Assembly: GCA_905221605.1 (NCBI GenBank)
Contig: CAJNDS010002167.1
Coordinates: forward strand, 124,001-188,000
Length of the DNA stretch: 64,000 nt
Direction: 5' to 3'
From: Symbiodinium natans
Lineage: Eukaryota; Sar; Dinophyceae; Suessiales; Symbiodiniaceae
Part shown: in pieces, positions 54,956-64,000 of the stretch
How positions within the stretch are numbered: the first letter of the stretch is position 1
Layout: each line of letters opens with the position of its first letter
Made by a program: the position numbers and the translations under genes
The notes under the pieces: model-generated
The model's database searches: none
Told to the model about the DNA's origin: nothing
The model's input: only the letters and a program-made list of their open reading frames with translations

Positions 54956-55591
54956 CGCCAGCAGCAGCGGGTTGGTTTGGGAGCAAGAATAATCAAAACA
55001 CGCGTTGCCCTCGAAATTCCTTTAAAGAATGTGCTTCAGCGGCTGCATGCGCACGAAGCACCGAAAATACCCCGGATGCCATGAAGGGGGCACGAAACCG
55101 TTCGAGCCGGCAACATGAGCGTGTTTAGAGGCATGTCTACGCGCACCCAACAAACACTCGATATCTTCTTGAGGACCCCCCAGAGGATTTTCATGAGCAT
55201 CAGCTGGGTCTTGTGGCCCGAAGTCGCCAGGAAGCCACGGGAAGGAGCGAAAGGTCGATGATGCTCCCAACCCCGCGCGTCAGTGGCATCAGCAGAGCCC
55301 CTAGACACACGTTCGGATGATGCGGGTCAAGGGCAACACGGGTAAGGGTTGGAGGCGCGCATGGAAAACTGAAAAAAAAAAAAACACGTTTTTGTAGCGA
55401 TTTCAGAAAAGTTTTCAGGCAGCGTTTTTGACCGCTTTGCGGCCGCTGGCCGAACCCGCTGATGCTCATTCTGCTTCCCTGGTTTTGGGCTTCTGGTACC
55501 CTAAACCCTAAACCCTAAACCCTAAACCCTAAACCCTAAACCCTAAACCCTAAACCCTAAACCCTAAACCCTAAACCCTAAACCCTAAACC

Positions 55592-55637
<46 letters not shown>

Positions 55638-57044
55638 ACCCTAAACCCTAAACCCTAAACCTAAACCCTGAACTCTAAACCCCCAAACCTTGAAAAAATA
55701 TGGCGTTGGCCGATGTGGAGAGCTGCAGTCTGATGGGCGTGCGTGAGGGTTTACAGAGGCGTTTCGGTTTTTTTGGGGCCCTCGAAGTTCCGCAACAAAG
55801 CCATGGTCTTTTGCGAGGTTCGGGTTTAGGGTTTAGGGTTTAGGGTTTAGGGTTTGGTTTAGGGTTCAGGAGGTTCTCGTGGCTTTTTCGCACTATCTCG
55901 TTTTTGCATCTCCTTTGATGCCATTTTGGAGGCCTCCCCCCCTACAAAGCTATAGCTCTTTAGTGCGACGCGGACTCCGGCGGCACGAAGCCGTCCTTCA
56001 GCTCGCGCGGGGTTGCGGGTCCTCCACGAAAAAAGCTGCCTCTCCTGCAATGGGGTGTAATTAAGGAAGGAAAAAGGGAGGTTTCCACTTCCCAAACCCA
56101 TCAAAACACCGCCCGGGTTGGCGGACCCTAAACCCTAAACTTCCCTCAACCCCAAGCCCTCAACCCCAAACCCTAAACCTTCAACCCTGAAGCCTAAACC
56201 CCAAACCCTCAACCCTCAACCCTAACCCTCAACCTTAGTAGTAGAGTACCCCTTATAATCCCAAAAAAGGTTAACCTTTAGCCCCTAGGTACTGGACAAC
56301 TCATGCAACCGCCGTCAACCCGCAACCCTATCAACCCTAAACCCTATAAACCCTAAACCCTAAACCCTCAACCCTCAACCCTCAACCCTCAACCCTAAAC
56401 CCTAAACCCCCCTAGGGTCCAAAAAGCCGTCAGGGCTTCTTGGCCACCGGGCAGTGGACGCCCAGGGCCAAGCGCGCGCCCAGGAAGTCTGAGCCTGGCC
56501 GCGCGTGAGCAGAGTGCTTCGGGGGCTTGTGACTGGGATTTGCTTGGAAGGGCTTAGGGTTTGGGGTTTAGGGTTTAGGGTTTGGGGCGACTGGGATTTG
56601 CTTAGAAGGGCTTGGGGGTTGGTGGTTTCAGGTTGTGAGGGCTTTTTGGGTTATGGGGAATAGGCCCCTTAAACCTCAAACCCCGCATATTTTGGGGTTT
56701 TAGGAGTCCGCATCGTTGGTGGGCGGAATTTCCGGGCACCCTAAACCCTAAACCTAAACCCTAAACCCTAAACCCAAAGCCCTAAGCCCTAAACCCTAAA
56801 CCCTAAACCCTAAACCCTAAACCCTAAACCCTAAACCCTAAACCCTACTTGGGGGTGCCATCGAAGGGCCCATGCCCTGCACCCACGGCGTCAGGCTTTC
56901 GGGCCTAGGGCCTGCCTTAGAGCCTTAGGTTAGAACCTTGGAGCCCGAGAGCCTTAGGGCCTTATCCTAAACCCTAAACCCTAAACCCTAAACCCTAAAC
57001 CCTAAACCCTAAACCCTAAACCCTAAACCCTATACCCTAAACCC

Positions 57045-57268
57045 TAGGGCCTTTAGGGCCTTTAGGGCCTTTAGGGCCTTTAGGGCCTTTAGGGCCTTTA
57101 GGGCCTTTAGGGCCTTTAGGGCCTTTAGGGCCTTTAGGGCCTTTAGGGCCTTTAGGGCCTTTAGGGCCTTTAGGGCCTTTAGGGCCTTTAGGGCCTTTAG
57201 GGCCTGTAGGGCCTGTAGGGCCTTTAGGGCCTTTAGGGCCTGTAGGGCCTTTAGGGCCTTTAGGGCCT
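57045..57268. repeat. 9-bp TTTAGGGCC array
   Basis: About 24 tandem copies of a nonamer, which is the telomere-type heptamer plus CC, with only a few TGTAGGGCC variants. It starts where a CCCTAAA block ends in CCCTAGGGCC. The homogeneity indicates recent local expansion. Confidence 0.95.
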
Positions 57269-58380
57269 TGCGGCTTTAAATCCTGAGAACCTTAGGACCT
57301 TGGGGCCTTAGGGGCCTTTGGGGCCTTAGGGTCTTACGGTTTAGGGTTTGGGTTTAGGGTTCAGGCTTCTACTCCCCATACACCCCCCCCAAAACCCACA
57401 TCGCTCCCAAACCGGACATCCCTAAAGCAAAGCTGCCGAAGCCCTGCTCGTCTCACTTGGGGAGTGTTTAGTGTTTAGGGTTCAGGCTTAGGGCTTAGGG
57501 CTTAGGGTTTAGGGCTTAGGGTTTAGGGTTTAGGGTTTGGGGTTTAGGGTTTGGGGTTTAGGGTTTAGGGTTAGGCTTGTGCATCTGGTCGTCGTGGGGC
57601 GACGGGGATCCAGAGCGGCCACGAAGGGCGGCGAGCACAGGCTTTCAAAGGATGGGCTTGAGCGAGATGCTTGAGGCTTTTTCGAATTCAGGGGGTTTAG
57701 GGTTTAGGGTTTAGGGTTTAGGGTTTAGTGTTTAGGGTTCTGGCGGGAGAAACCCTAAGCCCTAAGCACTAAATCCTAACATCATGGGATGGTGCGAGGC
57801 TCAAAAGTTCTTTTCAAGGCTTTTTCGGGCTGTCAAGCCACGAGGCTTAAAAACCCTGGCGCCCTGCCAAGCGCCGAAGAACCCCCCCCTAAGCATCCCC
57901 CCAAGCAAGGCACTCCTTCAGCGTCCCGCAAGCACCCCCAAGCACCCCCCCAAGGCACCCTCCCCCCCCCAAAACACTTCCAAAAGCACCCCGCCAAAGC
58001 GGCACCCGCCCAAGCACGCTCCAAAACACCCCCAAACCGAGCACCCCCAACCCCAGCTAAAGGCCCCTGAAGCCCTTGGCACTTCAAAAGCCCCTAAGCC
58101 GAAGAGCCCCAATACCCTGCCCCTAAACCCCTGAGACCCCTAAAGCCGGACCTGGACCCCAAAACCTTGAACGGGGGTGTGTTCGTGGGTTTGAGCTTGT
58201 TTCTTCCAAAGTTGTTGGGTTTCTGTTAAGGGGTTTAGGGGCTTCGGGGCTCGCCGGGGTGGTGGGAGTTTGGCTAAAACCCAAACCCCTACACCCTAAT
58301 CCCTGTTCCATTCTGTTAACCTCGTGCGGCCCTAGTTTGAACGTGATCGACAGCTGCAAAGAGATACGTCCAGTCCTTAA

Positions 58381-58479
58381 GGACCAAATGAACCTTAAAG
58401 GGGTTTATGGCTCATATACCTTAATAGGGATCTTAGTAGTAGAGGGTGTAGGGCCCCAGTTTTAGGGTTCATTTGGTCC
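58381..58479. repeat. inverted repeat upstream of the ankyrin gene
   Basis: The left arm GGACCAAATGAACCTTAAAG (58381-58400) pairs with TTTTAGGGTTCATTTGGTCC (58460-58479) with two mismatches, around a 59-bp centre. It lies 35 bp before the ankyrin gene start codon. It may be a small MITE-like element or part of the promoter region. Confidence 0.65.
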
Positions 58480-58513
58480 CCAAGGGCTATAGAGTCTGTT
58501 GCGAGCGCACGCC

Positions 58514-59206
58514 ATGGTCTCGGTCTGGAGCGTTTCGGGGCAAGAGCTGGTGCAGCCCGCGGAGACGTTCAAGACAGTGATCGACTTGAAGCGTCACTTG
58601 CGGCAACAGCATAGCTTCCCAGTCTGCCTTCAACAGCTCCTGCTGGCAGGGAGCTGCTTGGAGAATGGGAGTCTTCCTGAGGGGCCCGGTGACCTGCAGC
58701 TGGTGGTTCTGTCCAGTGTTAGCCCGGAGCAGATGCCTCTAGCTGCACAGGAGCTTGTGGAGCATGCTGCCGAGACGGGCCATGTTGAAGTAGCCCATGC
58801 TCTGCTGGAAGCTGGTGCCGACAAGAACTCCCGGAACAGGAGTGGCGTGACTGCTCTCATGCGCGCATCGTTGCGGTGCCACGATCGGATGGTGCGTTTG
58901 CTGCTGGACGCTGGTGCCGACGCAAACTTGCAGGACATGCCCGGCACGACGGCGCTCATGCGCGCATCTGGTAAAGGCGCCATCAAGATCGTACGCTGGC
59001 TCTTGGAGGCCGCTTCCAACACGAACTTGCAAGACGCGTCTGGCACTACGGCCCTCATGCGAGCAGCTGGAAGGGGCAACTTTGCGATTGTGCGCTCGCT
59101 GTTATTAGCTGGGGCCTGCACGTCGTTGGTGAACACGGCTGGCAAGACCGCTTTTGACTTTGCGGCTTCCCAAGGCTCCCTTAGGATTGCAGAGATGCTG
59201 TTGTAA
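58514..59206 (+). CDS. ubiquitin-like plus ankyrin-repeat protein
   Basis: An intact 230-residue gene when started at the ATG at 58514; a TTG five codons upstream only extends the frame. The first about 65 residues (VSVWSVSGQELV, LKRHLRQQHSFP, QQLLLAGSCLENGSLP, LQLVVLS) follow a ubiquitin-like beta-grasp pattern. At least four ankyrin repeats follow, with cores such as GVTALMRASLR, GTTALMRASGKG and GTTALMRAAGRG separated by VRLLLDAGADANLQD-type helices. The protein ends inside a fifth, partial repeat. Ankyrin repeats bind other proteins, so a cytoplasmic adaptor role is plausible. The architecture is, to my knowledge, abundant in Symbiodinium. It is intronless here and sits between telomere-type arrays. 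Confidence 0.85.
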   Translation: MVSVWSVSGQELVQPAETFKTVIDLKRHLRQQHSFPVCLQQLLLAGSCLENGSLPEGPGDLQLVVLSSVSPEQMPLAAQELVEHAAETGHVEVAHALLEAGADKNSRNRSGVTALMRASLRCHDRMVRLLLDAGADANLQDMPGTTALMRASGKGAIKIVRWLLEAASNTNLQDASGTTALMRAAGRGNFAIVRSLLLAGACTSLVNTAGKTAFDFAASQGSLRIAEMLL

Positions 59207-60580
59207 ACGAGAACTTATATGAAGTAGGGTACATATTTCTTGTACCCCCAAAAGGACACCCGGTATATACACTCACCAGTACTAAAAAGGAACCTTATAT
59301 ACACTCACCAAGAACAGAAATATAAACCCTGCTTCAGTTAGGGTTTAGGGCCTGGAGTTTTGGGTTCACTCCTTGGCAGAAGAGCTTACATCCACGGAGG
59401 TTCCGAAGGCCAGGCTGTCATTCTACGTAGACCTGCGTGGCACGCGGGGGGCATCGCGCGCCAGGAAAAGCGGCTTTAGGGTTTTTATTTAGGGTTTAGG
59501 GTTTAGAGTGTAGGGTTAGAGTTATATGGTATAGCTCTAAACTTTGCACGTCTTAAACCTGCAGCCCCCAATCCCCAGACCCTCAGTCCAAAAGAACAAA
59601 TTGAAACACCTAATTAGACACCTCTCTGGAAACCAGTTGGAGCCCCCGTAGCTTCTCCCATTAATCCCCAACAAATCGCCATGAAAATCCTTGAAACCCT
59701 TACCCCTAAGCCCTAAACCCTCAATCCTGAACCCTCAACCCTAAACCGTAATCCCGAAGCTTCAACCCTTAAACGCCTAGGGTTGAGGGTTGAGGGTTCA
59801 GGGATTAGGCTTAAGGGTTTAGGGGGCTTAGGGTTTAGGGCTTGGGTCTTAAGGCTTAGGGTTTGTAGGGCTAGGAGTGGCCCCATGGTTTTGCAGGCAG
59901 CGGGGTGTCTTCGCCCGCCACACCATCCCGTACCCGAAATTCCTAAACCGATAGTTGTTAAGAGTTATACATATATATATATATACTTTTTTCTATATAT
60001 ATATATATAAACCCTCTTTGAATTCATACACCCAGAATCCTAAACCCCAGCACCCTAGCAGCCCTAGCACATGAAAGCCGCCAAGCCCCTGTATTGTTAA
60101 GGGTTTAGGGTGTGGTTGCTGAGTTCTTGTGTTCCGGGGGGCTAGAAGCTCCCATTGCTCCCGGTTTTCTCTGTTTTTGTTGGCTTTTAGGGTTGAGTTT
60201 TATTTTCCTTTGGTTGAGGGGGGGGGAGCCCGTACAAATAAACGGCATGTCGCCATATTTTCTTTGACGACGTTCCGCAGTTTCTCCTTGCTGGCGTCCA
60301 CTGTGGGCCCTTCTTGGGTAGATCAAGTCCCCTGGCAGTTACATTCTTGGCGCCTAGACACCCTAAGCCCTAGACCCTAAACCCTGAACCCTGAACCCTA
60401 AACCCTAAAGCCTAAACCCTTCTGGACCCTCCCCGCGCAACGCAGGGCTGCCTGCAGCCAAAGCTGTGGGCGTGGTGAGCGTCGGCGGCAGCGCATGATC
60501 GCACGCGAGGCCTTCTAAGCATCTAATCCACACCCCTATAGGCTCTGGGGGTTTAGGGTTTAGGGTTTAGGGTTTAAGGG
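59207..60580. other. islands and degenerate telomere-type repeats, no gene
   Basis: After the ankyrin gene lies a short duplicated TATATACACTCACCA word (59263 and 59299), then degenerate TTTAGGG/CCCTAAA, TATATA tracts near 59968-60009, and further repeats. Short frames around 59783-60380 are not supported. Confidence 0.6.
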
Positions 60581-60582
60581 TT

Positions 60583-60672
60583 CCTGGGAGGATCCAAAAA
60601 GTAGATCTTAAGAATGACCCAGTCGTAGCATAGGGTATTCTTGGGGGGTTCTACTTTTTGGATCCTCCCAGG
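60583..60672. repeat. perfect 22-bp inverted repeat
   Basis: CCTGGGAGGATCCAAAAAGTAG (60583-60604; the first 20 bases are CCTGGGAGGATCCAAAAAGT) is matched exactly by its reverse complement at 60651-60672 across a 46-bp loop. It sits between telomere-type arrays and is non-coding. Confidence 0.85.
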
Positions 60673-61898
60673 GGTCTGGGCATGGGACTTGGTCAATCTT
60701 GTGGGGTCTCTCGAGGGGATTCTACTACCCTTGGGAGCCCCCTTAACGTTTAAACCCTAAACCATAAGCCCTAAGCCCTAAACCCTAAACCCTAAACCCT
60801 AAATCCTAAACCCTAAACCCTAAACCCTAACCCTAACCCTAAACCCTGAACCCCAAACCCTAAACCCTAAAACGTACACGTGGCAGAAGCATGACATGGA
60901 TAGGGTTAGCCAGAAGCTAGGGAGCTGACTACACAGGCTGCCGGTGATTTAGATATTCCGTTTAGGATTTTGGGTTTAGGGTTTAGGGTCTGCAGTTTAG
61001 GGTTTAGGGTTTAGGGTTTAGGGTTTAGGGTCTGGGGTTTAGGGTTTAGGCTTTAGGCTTTAAGGCCTGGACTCCCCAAGCAGTGTAGGGTTTAGGCTTA
61101 GGGTTTAGGGTTTAGGGTTTAGTGCTTGTGAGTTTAGGGTTTAGGCTTTAGGATTTAGGGTTCAGGGTTTAGGGGTTTGCCTGGGACGGGGGTGCCAGGA
61201 GGAGCAGTTGATTCAGGAGGAGACATTTACCATTCATAGTCGGATCCCAATGAGGCAACAAGTCATTTCTACCTCAGACAAAGGGCATTGGGCTCTCGGG
61301 GTCCCTAAACCCTAAACCCTAAACCCTAAACCCTAAACCCTAAACCCTAAACCCTAAACCCTAAACCCTAAACCCTAAACCCTAAACCCTAAACCCTAAA
61401 CCCTAAACGCCAAACCCTCTTATCTGCTGTTCGTATAGCGGAGCTGTGTTTCTCTGTTGTGCTCTTGCCTTCTGCGTTGCTCCGGGCTTGGGGGGGGGTG
61501 AGCTTCGAGATCTCTTCCAAGTTGTATTCTAAACCCTAAACCCTAAACCCTTAACCCTTAACCCTTAAACCCTAAACCCTAAACCCTAAACCGCGTTGGG
61601 CTTCGCCTGTTGCCCTCTTGGCTGTGCAGTCGCAGAATTAGGTGATCCCAAGTATGTATGTGGCCATCATGTGTGCGTCCTCGAACATGGTATGCATGAT
61701 CCGGAACCCCGAAGACCCTAATCCTTAAGCCCGCAAACGCCCTGGACCCTAAGAACCCTATAGACGTTTAAAAAAACCCTAAAAGCCCTAAACCCTAAAA
61801 ACGCTACACCCAAACCCCTGAGCTTTACAAAGCCGAAGAAGCCCACGCTCGTCCTTTCGACCTCCTGGGTCCATCCCTAAACCCAAAACCCTAACCCT

Positions 61899-61945
61899 CA
61901 ACCCTCCACCCTCCACCCTCCACCCTCCACCCTCCACCCTCCACC

Positions 61946-61984
<39 letters not shown>

Positions 61985-62000
61985 ACCCTAAACCCTAAAC
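61899..62000. repeat. homogenised CCCTCCA and CCCTCAA heptamer blocks
   Basis: Six CCCTCCA units are followed by six CCCTCAA units, then CCCTAAA. Each variant is clustered and not scattered, showing local copying of single variant heptamers. Similar CCCTCAA blocks occur at about 55590-55640 and 56366-56395, and TCTAGGG or CCCTAGA blocks at about 50655-50710 and 62115-62160. Confidence 0.9.
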
Positions 62001-64000
62001 CCTATGGCGGGCGTGGAGCCCAACTTCGCGGAGAAGCTGAAGCGGCACATCGATCAGCTGAAGGCGAGTTTGGGCCCTCAACCCCTCAACCCCTTTAGGG
62101 TTTAAAGGGTAGGGTTTAGGGTCTAGGGTCTAGGGTCTAGGGTCTAGGGTCTAGGGTCTAGGGTTTCGGGTTTAGGGTTTAGGGTTTATGGTTTAGGGTT
62201 TAGGGTTTAGGGTTTAGGGTTTAGGGATTATAGGGTTTAGGGTTTAGGGTTTAGGGTTTAGGGTTTAATGAGCCCCCTAAACCCCCTAACCACCCCCCCA
62301 CCCCCCCCCCCAAATCCGCAAACTCCCTAAGTTCCGGAGTCCCTTCAAACCCTAAGGCCCGGGGTCTAAGACACTAGGTGGCCCTAAACCCTAAACCCTC
62401 AACCCTCAGCCCTCAACCCTCAACCCGCAACCCGCAACCCTCAACCCTCAACCCTCAACCCTCAACGCTAAACCCTAAACCCTAAACCCTAAACCCTAAA
62501 CCCTAAACCCTAAACCCTAAACCCTAAACCCTAAACCCTAAACCCTAAACCCTAAACCCTAAACCATAAAACCTAAACCCTAAACCCTAAACCCTAAACC
62601 CTAAACCCTAAACCCTAAACCCTAAACCCTAAACCCTAAACCCTAAACCCTAAACCCTAAACCTGCCTTCGTCTGGTTCTCAGGGTTCAGAGGGGTTCAG
62701 GCGGCAGGGTAAACGCATCATAAGCCACGAAGGCCTCAATGCCCAAACCCTACAATGGTTTAGGGTTGAGGGTTTAGGGTTTAGGGTTGAGGGTTTAGGG
62801 TTGAGGGTTTAGGGTTTGGGGTTGAGGGTTGAGGGTTTAGGGTTGTGGGTTGAGGGTTTAGGGTTTAGGGAGGAGATGCTCGGGTGAGCACGCGTTGGGT
62901 GATGGCATCGGGACTTGTTGGAATGTAACTCCAGCCAACGCCGCATACTGGCGCTCCTCATGCAGAGGAAGCGTTTTTGCCCAAAGCAATTACTTCGCTC
63001 TAAACTCAAAACCATTATCCCTAAAACCTAACCCTGCACCCTAAAACCAACGCCCCGAACCCCAAACCCCAAACCCTAAATCCCTAATCCCTGAACCCCA
63101 AACTCTAAACCCTAACTCCCCTAGCCCTAAATCCCTAAACCCCAAACCCTAAACCCTAAACCCCAAATCCCTAAACCCTAAACCCCAAACCCTTGCCGCG
63201 GTAGACCCAACTCACGCCACCTACTCTTGCCCCCCTGAAACTGCAAGGGGTTTAGGGTTTGGGGTTTAGGGTTTGGGGTTTAGGGTGTTGGGTCTAGGGT
63301 TTAGGGTTTGGGGTTTAGGGTTTAGGGTTTAGGGTTTGGGGTTGAGGGTTTCGGGCTGGAAAGATCCGAATCCCCAATGTGCGGAAGATCTGCAGGTGAC
63401 CTTAGTGGAGGAGTATGAAGCGGAGGTCACCTTGACATCGTGATCCGGCCGGCACCAGGGGATGGGTCGGGTGCTATGAGGTCGAGGCTTTTTAGGTTCA
63501 ACCGTCTGCCCCAAACTCTAAGCCCGGCAACCCCCCCCCCCCCCCCTAAGCCAGCCTAAGCCTTCTAAACCCCAAGACCCTAAACCCTGGCAGGTTTAGG
63601 GTGTAGGGTCTAGGGTCTAGGGTCTAGGGTTTAGGGTTTAGGGTTTAGGGTTCAGGGTGTTTTTCATGTTTACTTGTTGAAGCCCTACGCCCTATACCTA
63701 ATACGCTGCAACCTAGAGCCCTGCGCAAAGCCTTTGACATGCCTTTTAGCTCCGGTGGCCGTCCTCAGAGCGAAAAGCGCAGTGAGCCTGCAAGCTACGG
63801 TTTAGGGTTTAGGGTTTAGGGTTTAGGGTTTAAGGTTTAGGGTTTAGGGCTTAGGGCTTAGGGTTTAGGGTTTAGGGTTTAGGTGAGCGAGAGGGGGGAG
63901 GGGCCCGGTCGGGCGGGGGTGGCAGAATGCGGCCGGGGGGTGGGAGGCGGGAAGGTGCGACGCTAGACCCTAAACCCTAAACCCTAAACCCTAAACCCCA

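Larger units (their letters stand above)
48403..64000. repeat. mosaic field of TTTAGGG and CCCTAAA arrays in both orientations
   Basis: About 15.6 kb in which short to 200-bp telomere-type arrays, perfect and degenerate, alternate in orientation and are separated by 50-500 bp islands of other sequence. Long clean CCCTAAA arrays lie at about 53381-53515, 55497-55590, 56800-56850, 61303-61408 and 62465-62665. Long TTTAGGG arrays lie at about 53618-53730 and 62160-62270. The window ends inside CCCTAAA. Alternating polarity excludes a simple chromosome terminus and indicates interstitial or subtelomeric accumulation. Confidence 0.95.

Noticed and set aside
54409-55128. long Ser/Leu-rich frame and antisense Arg/Glu/Lys frame
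   Set aside because: Both are translations of the (TC)n tract. All frames stay open because the tract lacks stop codons.
57784-58134. Pro/Lys-rich frame
   Set aside because: Low-complexity C-rich and A-rich island sequence; the antisense Gly-rich frame is equally open.
63960-64000. true chromosome end at the right edge
   Set aside because: Polarity alternates over 15 kb, and CCCTAAA on the plus strand at the right edge is the wrong polarity for a right-hand telomere.
1-64000. rRNA, tRNA, spliced-leader RNA or bacterial-type operons
   Set aside because: I looked for the dinoflagellate spliced-leader core and for obvious tRNA or rRNA signatures by eye and saw none. A covariance-model scan could still find a tRNA.

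Overview
The window looks like nuclear DNA of a dinoflagellate, most likely of the Symbiodiniaceae/Suessiales group. Three things point there. Plant-type TTTAGGG/CCCTAAA repeats occur in many interstitial blocks. A gene at 58.5 kb combines a ubiquitin-like N-terminus with ankyrin repeats, an architecture I associate with Symbiodinium. A large DDE transposon at 27-34 kb resembles, from memory only, a family seen in Symbiodinium protein sets. Gene density is very low. I saw no rRNA, tRNA, CRISPR array, bacterial operon or dinoflagellate spliced-leader gene.

Layout. 0-14 kb is mostly non-coding, with microsatellites, a minisatellite at 5.2 kb and a first degenerate TTTAGGG block at 12.8-13.0 kb. 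14.5-17.2 kb (+) holds exons of a membrane protein built of receptor-L-type leucine-rich repeats followed by a transmembrane helix. 18.7-20.5 kb is an AT-rich segment bounded by inverted repeats, followed by tandem repeats (139-bp units at 20.6 kb, about 180-bp units at 22.7-23.8 kb, 138/147-bp units at 24.1 kb).

27.06-33.86 kb (minus strand) is the most interesting part. It is a nearly continuous, polyprotein-like coding block that reads, in order, RecB/Cas4-like nuclease, SF3-like helicase, palm-domain DNA polymerase, possible cysteine peptidase, C2H2 zinc finger and DDE transposase. It is cut by four frame changes. Next to it are a RING/FYVE-type zinc-finger gene (34.5-35.9 kb) and a separate minus-strand gene (36.6-38.55 kb) with unusually short GT-AG introns of 42-68 nt and a triplicated 129-bp exon-intron unit. 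A small C2HC zinc-finger protein lies at 42.6-43.2 kb.

43.7-48.4 kb is satellite DNA: a 120-bp-class repeat, a 55/57-bp satellite with trimeric higher order, and a 2-kb (TTAATTAAA)n-type array studded with perfect hairpins. From 48.4 kb to the end the sequence is a mosaic of TTTAGGG and CCCTAAA arrays in both orientations. It includes a head-to-head telomere-fusion-like palindrome, a small LTR element that inserted into it, a palindromic MITE-like family, homogenised telomere-variant blocks and the ankyrin gene. Alternating orientation shows it is an interstitial or subtelomeric field and not a chromosome end.
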